45,529 nt of DNA from Syntrophales bacterium (GTDB taxonomy: Bacteria > Desulfobacterota > Syntrophia > Syntrophales > UBA5619): positions 1 through 45,529 of the forward strand of contig JALNYO010000032.1 in NCBI GenBank assembly GCA_023229765.1, written 5' to 3'. Shown in pieces: positions 42,386 to 45,529 of this stretch (its first letter is position 1; each line of letters begins with the position of its first letter). Made by a program: the position numbers and the translations under genes. A model generated the notes under the pieces. It saw nothing but the letters and a program-made list of their open reading frames with translations, was not told where the DNA came from and did not search any database.

Positions 42386-44026
42386 ATGTTACAGAAGAAG
42401 ATGTTACAGAAGAAAGATACGTACGAAGAGGTTTATCGGAGTTTTCGCTGGCAGATTCCGGAGCAGTACAATATCGGGGCTGATATCTGCGATAAGTGGG
42501 CTGATCAGCGCTATCGCCTTGCCCTTATCTACGATGACGGCAAGGGTCGGACCGAAAAATACACCTTCTGGGATATCAAAAATCTCTCCAACCGGCTGGC
42601 CAATGCCCTGCGCGCACACGGGGTCGAGCGGGGCGACCGGGTTGGAATCCTGCTGCCGCAGTGTCCGGAAACGGCAATCGCCCATGTCGCCATCTACAAG
42701 CTGGGCGCCATAGCGATTCCGCTGGCAACCCTTTTCGGCCCTGATGCCCTCGAGTATCGTCTGAACAACAGCGGGGCAAAAGCCGTCATCACCGACGGGG
42801 ATAATCTTGCCAAGGTAACGGCCATCCGTGAGAATCTCCCCGATTTAAAGCTTGTTTTCGTCACTAACGGGAAGCCGGATAACAGCTCCCTCGATTTCTG
42901 GGCGACGCTGGAGAAGGGCGCCTCCCGTTTCGAACCCGTGCCGACACTGGCGGATGACCCGGCCCTGATCATCTACACATCGGGAACCACCGGGCCACCC
43001 AAAGGGGCTCTGCACGCCCACCGGGTCGTTCTCGGCCATATTCCCGGCGTGGAATTCTTCCATAACTTCTTTCCGAAACAGGATGACGTTTACTGGACAC
43101 CCTCCGACTGGGCATGGGCGGGAGGATTGCTGGATGTCCTGCTGCCGAGCTGGCATCACGGCGTCCCTGTCTTCGCCTACAGCGCCAAAAAATTCGACCC
43201 GGAACAGGCATTTTACTTTATCGCCAAATACGGAGTCCGCAATGCGTTTATCGTGCCGACCGCCCTCAAGATAATGCGCCAGGTGGAAAACCCGAAAGGA
43301 CGCTACGACTACAGCATGCGAACAATCGGCTCCGGCGGGGAAACGCTGGGAGAGGAACTGCTCAACTGGGGCCGGGAGGTCATGGATCTGCAGATCAACG
43401 AATTCTACGGTCAGACCGAGGTAAACCTGGTTGTCGGAAACTGCTGCGAAATCATGCCAATACGACGCGGTTCGATGGGAAAGCCAATTCCCGGCCACCA
43501 GGTGGAGGTTGTTGACGAAGAGGGAAACATTGTGCCACCGGGAACAACAGGAGAAATCGCTATCCTCCGTCCCGACCCGGTCATGTTTCTCAACTATTGG
43601 CAAAATCCCGAGGCAACCGAGAAAAAATTTGTCGGCGACTGGTCACTGACTGGAGATCTCGGAAAGAAGGATGAGGACGGATACCTGTGGTACATAGCCC
43701 GGAAGGACGACGTCATCACCTCCTCCGGTTACCGAATCGGCCCGGCGGAAATCGAGGACTGCCTGCTCCGACATCCGGCTGTGGCTATGTCAGCGGTGAT
43801 CGGCAAACCCGATCCCGTCCGGACGGAAATCGTAAAGGCCTTTGTTGTCCTTAAACCGGGGGTGCCTGCTTCCAAAGAATTGTCAGTGGAAATTCGGGAT
43901 TTCATCAGAAACCGTCTGGCCGCCCACGAGTACCCGCGGGAGATAGAGTTTGTTGAAGAGCTTCCTATGACCAGTTCCGGTAAAATCATCCGTGGCGAGC
44001 TTCGACGACGTGAAAGCGAAGCTTAA
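42386..44026 (+). CDS. Acyl-CoA synthetase (acetyl/medium-chain type, AMP-forming)
   Basis: 546 residues. P-loop YTSGTTGPPKGALHAHR near 193, A5 NEFYGQTEVN near 338, A7 TGDLGKKDEDGYLWYIARKDD near 420, and catalytic Lys in SSGKIIRGELRR near the end. DWAWAGG and GYRIGPAEIEDCLLRHP place it with acetyl-/medium-chain synthetases. A 15-bp duplication at the start gives MLQKKMLQKK, so the second ATG at 42401 could also serve; AAGGAG favours the first. The stop codon and the last three codons lie inside the 21-bp minisatellite at 44016-44099, so the C-terminal ESEA may have been added by the repeat. Confidence 0.92.
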   Translation: MLQKKMLQKKDTYEEVYRSFRWQIPEQYNIGADICDKWADQRYRLALIYDDGKGRTEKYTFWDIKNLSNRLANALRAHGVERGDRVGILLPQCPETAIAHVAIYKLGAIAIPLATLFGPDALEYRLNNSGAKAVITDGDNLAKVTAIRENLPDLKLVFVTNGKPDNSSLDFWATLEKGASRFEPVPTLADDPALIIYTSGTTGPPKGALHAHRVVLGHIPGVEFFHNFFPKQDDVYWTPSDWAWAGGLLDVLLPSWHHGVPVFAYSAKKFDPEQAFYFIAKYGVRNAFIVPTALKIMRQVENPKGRYDYSMRTIGSGGETLGEELLNWGREVMDLQINEFYGQTEVNLVVGNCCEIMPIRRGSMGKPIPGHQVEVVDEEGNIVPPGTTGEIAILRPDPVMFLNYWQNPEATEKKFVGDWSLTGDLGKKDEDGYLWYIARKDDVITSSGYRIGPAEIEDCLLRHPAVAMSAVIGKPDPVRTEIVKAFVVLKPGVPASKELSVEIRDFIRNRLAAHEYPREIEFVEELPMTSSGKIIRGELRRRESEA

Positions 44027-44138
44027 TGTTCACAAAGCGAAGCTTAATGTTCACAAAGCGAAGCTTAATGTTCACAAAGCTAAGCTTGATGTTCATAAAG
44101 CGAAAAGCAGCGGGCAAAAAACTGAATATCGGTTCTAA
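44010..44138 (+). other. Small frame encoding (LNVHKAK)n, overlapping the synthetase end
   Basis: A GTG at 44010 opens a 42-codon frame reading VKAKLNVHK, then three more heptads, then SSGQKTEYRF and stop. Its start parallels the first codons of the activator at 14994 (MKAQLNVHK). It may be the remnant of another activator gene's 5' end, or a by-product of the repeat. No clear ribosome-binding site; not called as a gene. Confidence 0.35.
44016..44099 (+). repeat. Four 21-bp minisatellite units
   Basis: Units at 44016-44036, 44037-44057 and 44058-44078 are identical (GCGAAGCTTAATGTTCAC then AAA); the fourth, 44079-44099, has three changes. Related to the three coding units at 14926-14988. Confidence 0.9.
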
Positions 44139-44370
44139 AAAAAGATGAAAAGGGGGTGGTGCCGGGAAGCTGTTCACGCGAGAGGGAACGGCGATTGCAG
44201 GCATTATTGGCCAATCGCATGCTTCGATCTGAGATGGTGAGGAATCGATTTCAAACAATCGATTCAAAATTTTCTAGTTACGCTGACCCCAATGCCCGGC
44301 GTGGGTACAACCAAACATGAAACCATTCAGGATGTTGCGAGTAATTTTACCTAAACATGAGGAGGGAAAG
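44100..44370. other. Gene-free stretch before the TRAP gene
   Basis: Contains a perfect hairpin GAATCGATT-TCAAAC-AATCGATTC (44242-44265), either a weak terminator for the synthetase or an operator. No gene recognised; a weak GG-N10-GC pair at 44209-44222 is not a convincing sigma-54 site. Confidence 0.4.
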
Positions 44371-45471
44371 ATGAAAAAAAAGTTGATGTTCCTTGTTGTC
44401 GTAACGATGGCGGCGTTTTTTTGCGGGAGCTTCGGCCTCGCCACAGCGGCGGACCAACCGATCAAATGGAAGATGGTAACCACCTGGACGCCAGCGATCA
44501 ACCTGATCGAAGGCGACAAGAATTTTGCCAAATTAGTCAACGAGTTAAGTAACGGACGTCTGCAGATAACCGTCTCCCCTGCCGGCGAACTGGTCCCGGC
44601 AACCGCGGTTTTCGACACCGTTTCCAAAGGCGCCGTAGAATGCGGCGGCGACTGGCCATCCTACTGGGCCGGCAAAAACAGCGCCTTCGACCTGCTGGGA
44701 TCATATCCGATGGGGCTTGGTCAGTACGACATGATCAACTGGTACTACCACGGCGGCGGGAAGCAGGTATTCGACGACCTGTTCGGCAAGTACAACATGA
44801 TGTACTTCATCACTTCGGTAACCCCAATGGAATCCGGAATCCGAACACGGGTGCCGATCAAGACGCTGGCCGAATACAAGGGGAAAAAGCTCCGGATGTC
44901 CGGAAAAGCTCAAGGACACATCCTTCAGAAGCTGGGAGCGGCCCAGGTTATGATCTCCGGCGGCGAAATCTACCAGGCCCTTCAGATGGGCACGCTTGAC
45001 GGCGCCGAGTTCTGCAGCCCCTCGATCGACTGGAAGATGGGCTTCGCCGAGGTTACCAAGTACAACATCGGTCCCGGCTGGCATCAGCCTTCTTCCGTCA
45101 TGGGTCTCATGATCAACAAGCAGGCATGGCAAAAACTGCCTGCGGACCTCAAAATCATCGTCGAGAGGGCGGCAATGGCCAACGTCGCCTACATGAGCAG
45201 CTGGTACGAGACGGGCAATATAGAGGCCCTGAAGCTCTTCGAGAAGTCCGGCCATAAGATATTCAAACTCTCCACCGCCGATCTCAAGAAGATTGAGGGC
45301 TACTCATGGGAATATCTCGTGGAAGAGGCGAAGAAGAACCCGGATTATCAGAAGGCGGCCCTCTCCATGTTCCAGTTTCTCAAAGATTTCCAGCCAACCC
45401 GCGATTTTGAGGAACCATTTTCACAGGGACGCAGGCCCTTTACCTGGCCGAAACTCCCCGGTCTGAAGTAA
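44371..45471 (+). CDS. TRAP transporter solute-binding protein (DctP family)
   Basis: About 366 residues with signal peptide (MKKKLMFLVVVTMAAFF ... ATAADQ). IKWKMVTTWTPAIN at the mature start, SNGRLQITVSPAGELVPA near 65, the YKGKKLRMSGKAQG segment near 170 (with the Arg that salt-bridges carboxylate ligands) and ALQMGTLDGAEF near 208 are DctP hallmarks. It binds an organic acid, often keto or aromatic, in the periplasm for a QM-type permease. The permease genes are not in the window and probably lie to the right. ATG at 44371 follows GAGGAGGG; an in-frame ATG at 44317 lacks one. Confidence 0.93.
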   Translation: MKKKLMFLVVVTMAAFFCGSFGLATAADQPIKWKMVTTWTPAINLIEGDKNFAKLVNELSNGRLQITVSPAGELVPATAVFDTVSKGAVECGGDWPSYWAGKNSAFDLLGSYPMGLGQYDMINWYYHGGGKQVFDDLFGKYNMMYFITSVTPMESGIRTRVPIKTLAEYKGKKLRMSGKAQGHILQKLGAAQVMISGGEIYQALQMGTLDGAEFCSPSIDWKMGFAEVTKYNIGPGWHQPSSVMGLMINKQAWQKLPADLKIIVERAAMANVAYMSSWYETGNIEALKLFEKSGHKIFKLSTADLKKIEGYSWEYLVEEAKKNPDYQKAALSMFQFLKDFQPTRDFEEPFSQGRRPFTWPKLPGLK

Positions 45472-45484
45472 ACGGAAAAAGCAC

Positions 45485-45516
45485 CTGGAGCGCCCAGTTT
45501 TTTCCGGGCGCTCCAG
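45485..45516. terminator. Strong hairpin after the TRAP gene
   Basis: CTGGAGCGCCC and GGGCGCTCCAG form an 11-bp perfect stem with a 10-base loop, 14 bases after the stop. The U-run (TTTTT) follows on the minus strand, so it terminates at least leftward transcription; rightward it may only stabilise the mRNA. Confidence 0.55.
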
Positions 45517-45529
45517 AAAAATTACAGAA

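Noticed and set aside
44016..44099. CRISPR-like array
   Set aside because: The units are contiguous 21-bp tandem repeats with no spacers and no cas genes nearby.
44209..44222. Second sigma-54 promoter before the TRAP gene
   Set aside because: GG and GC are ten bases apart, but the flanking bases (TTGGCCA, ATGCT) match the consensus poorly.

Overview
The window is 45.5 kb of bacterial chromosome with mid-50s G+C. Gene content (two complete branched-chain-amino-acid-type ABC importers, TRAP transport, acyl-CoA synthetase, LolA/MMPL envelope export, a sigma-54 regulator) suggests a Gram-negative anaerobe of the Desulfobacterota, perhaps Syntrophia-like. This is judged from gene style only, not from a phylogenetic marker. 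No rRNA, tRNA, CRISPR array or intact insertion sequence was seen.

Left arm (1-15.0 kb). A partial LarA-like (DUF2088) gene lies downstream of a minus-strand livKHMGF importer. Then come an O6-alkylguanine-DNA alkyltransferase, a decayed AlbA_2-type regulator carrying an in-frame stop, an AAA_14/DUF4143 ATPase, uvrC, an S1-domain RNA-binding protein, and two small stress-type genes (DUF3309 and CsbD). A PAS/sigma-54 activator with a heptad-repeat N-terminus ends the arm.

Centre (15.2-34.07 kb). This is a compact biosynthetic cluster resembling aryl-polyene (APE) systems: a phosphopantetheinyl transferase, two acyl carrier proteins, one ketosynthase, a ketoreductase, two hotdog dehydratases, a thioesterase, a FadD-type ligase, LolA, a lipoprotein, a GT2 glycosyltransferase and a NodB deacetylase. 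It ends with an MMPL exporter fused to a methyltransferase. No chain-length factor and no enoyl reductase is present. It also encodes a fused fatty-acid-kinase-like protein (DhaL+DegV), a PlsY-like and a PlsC acyltransferase and an LpxL-like acyltransferase. Together these could convert a cluster-made acid to acyl-phosphate and then to a glycerolipid. This combination is the most interesting thing in the window.

Right arm (34.1-45.5 kb). A plus-strand catabolic/transport operon starts at a near-consensus sigma-54 promoter: SDR dehydrogenase, second livKHMGF, alpha/beta hydrolase, iron alcohol dehydrogenase, acyl-CoA synthetase and a TRAP solute-binding protein. The promoter is preceded by an 88-bp block with two inverted repeats. 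That block is about 78% identical to the block upstream of the sigma-54 activator gene at 15.03 kb. The two blocks are direct repeats bracketing the lipid cluster, and the right copy carries a fragment of the activator gene. The activator therefore probably controls the right-arm operon, and the lipid cluster appears to have come to lie between them.

Repeats. Two 132-bp MITE-like palindromic elements (719-850 and 34112-34243), a REP-like inverted repeat (10506-10574), and a 21-bp minisatellite encoding (LNVHKAK)n that occurs both at the start of the activator gene and at the end of the acyl-CoA synthetase gene.
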